Shown: piece after piece, positions 63,811 to 64,000 of the stretch
Layout: each line of letters begins with the position of its first letter
Numbering within the stretch: position 1 is the stretch's first letter
DNA from: Lewinellaceae bacterium
Lineage (GTDB): Bacteria; Bacteroidota; Bacteroidia; Chitinophagales; Saprospiraceae
DNA: 64,000 nt
Assembly: GCA_020636375.1 (NCBI GenBank)
Contig: JACJXZ010000014.1
Coordinates: forward strand, 279,329-343,328
Direction of reading: 5' to 3'
Notes under the pieces: generated by a model
What the model was told of the DNA's origin: nothing
What the model saw: the letters and a program-made list of their open reading frames with translations, nothing else
Databases searched by the model: none
Position numbers and translations under genes: made by a program

Positions 63811-64000
63811 ATGAAGCCAACCCTTTCCCTCTTGTTTTCGCTGCTTTTCTTTTCCACTTCCGCCTTCGCTCAAAAGGCCCTCCTCCAGTCCGGCCCCATG
63901 CTCGGCTACAACGAGATGCGGGAAGTCCTGCTCTGGGCGCAAACCACAGAGCCGGCGCAGGTGCAGTTCGCCTACTGGGCAAAGGAAAAGCCCGGCGAAA
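63811..64000 (+). CDS. Alkaline phosphatase D (PhoD)-like protein, cut by the window end
   Basis: The first 63 codons are visible. A signal peptide (MKPTLSLLFSLLFFSTSAFA) leads into QKALLQSGPMLGYNEMREVL, then LWAQTTEPAQVQFAYWAK, which is the N-terminal fibronectin-like part of PhoD-type phosphatases (S-G-P-M-x-G, W-x-Q-T). The metallophosphatase core lies beyond the window, so the call rests on this start only. It is divergent from the lipoprotein gene, 114 bp between starts. Confidence 0.65.
   Translation, partial: MKPTLSLLFSLLFFSTSAFAQKALLQSGPMLGYNEMREVLLWAQTTEPAQVQFAYWAKEKPGE

Overview
The window looks like a high-GC chromosome segment of a Saprospiria-type Bacteroidota (Lewinella/Phaeodactylibacter-like). 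Evidence: many secreted proteins end in type IX secretion (T9SS) sorting domains, two promoters fit the Bacteroidota pattern TTG-N20-TAnnTTTG, and lineage-typical families occur (PorT-like barrels, DUF5106 thioredoxins, MORN-caspases, ASPIC/UnbV). No rRNA, tRNA or CRISPR array was seen. The assignment is inference.

Layout. 1-1.25 kb: a 5'-cut MORN-repeat/caspase gene. 1.4-2.3 kb: a decayed restriction-modification pair of XhoI/PaeR7I type. 2.5-8.8 kb: a block bounded by two inverted copies of a roughly 142-bp structured element. It holds a shattered MORN-caspase paralogue and a shattered 3-kb choice-of-anchor-I/phytase-esterase-like T9SS gene, plus one intact small membrane gene. By eye this block has only two GGCC tetranucleotides in about 6.2 kb, against 18 in the first 1.25 kb. 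GGTACC is over-represented, and several frame breaks fall exactly where homology predicts GGCC. This is the strangest feature of the window. 8.8-22.6 kb: secreted T9SS proteins (FG-GAP/UnbV, beta-propeller/DUF11, reprolysin-like protease) and small DUF proteins. 22.7-32.8 kb: housekeeping and transport (QueE, MscS, adenine deaminase with a broken 5' end, kynurenine monooxygenase, EamA transporter, Na+/H+ antiporter). 33-44.6 kb: sortilin-type propeller, DUF433, other secreted proteins, RpiB-like isomerase, thioredoxin. 44.6-53 kb: 49-bp tandem repeat, GxxExxY protein, frameshifted GH5 mannanase, MurQ, and a BlaI/BlaR1 pair whose blaR1 is split by a 102-bp miniature element with a perfect 8-bp target duplication. 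53-64 kb: ECF sigma/membrane partner pair, McrB-N-like orphan, endonuclease I, DUF6159, CheR, and a three-gene GH17 glucanase operon. The last gene (PhoD-like) is cut by the window end.

Intergenic regions are dense in palindromic miniature elements of several families (about 100-570 bp) and short tandem repeats. Two copies of one 102-bp family carry perfect 8-bp duplications, which shows transposition. Regions with several close frameshifts (2.7-7.8 kb, 25.72-25.88 kb, 46.8-47.0 kb) may be genuine decay or local assembly error. Raw reads would decide. All counts were made by eye.
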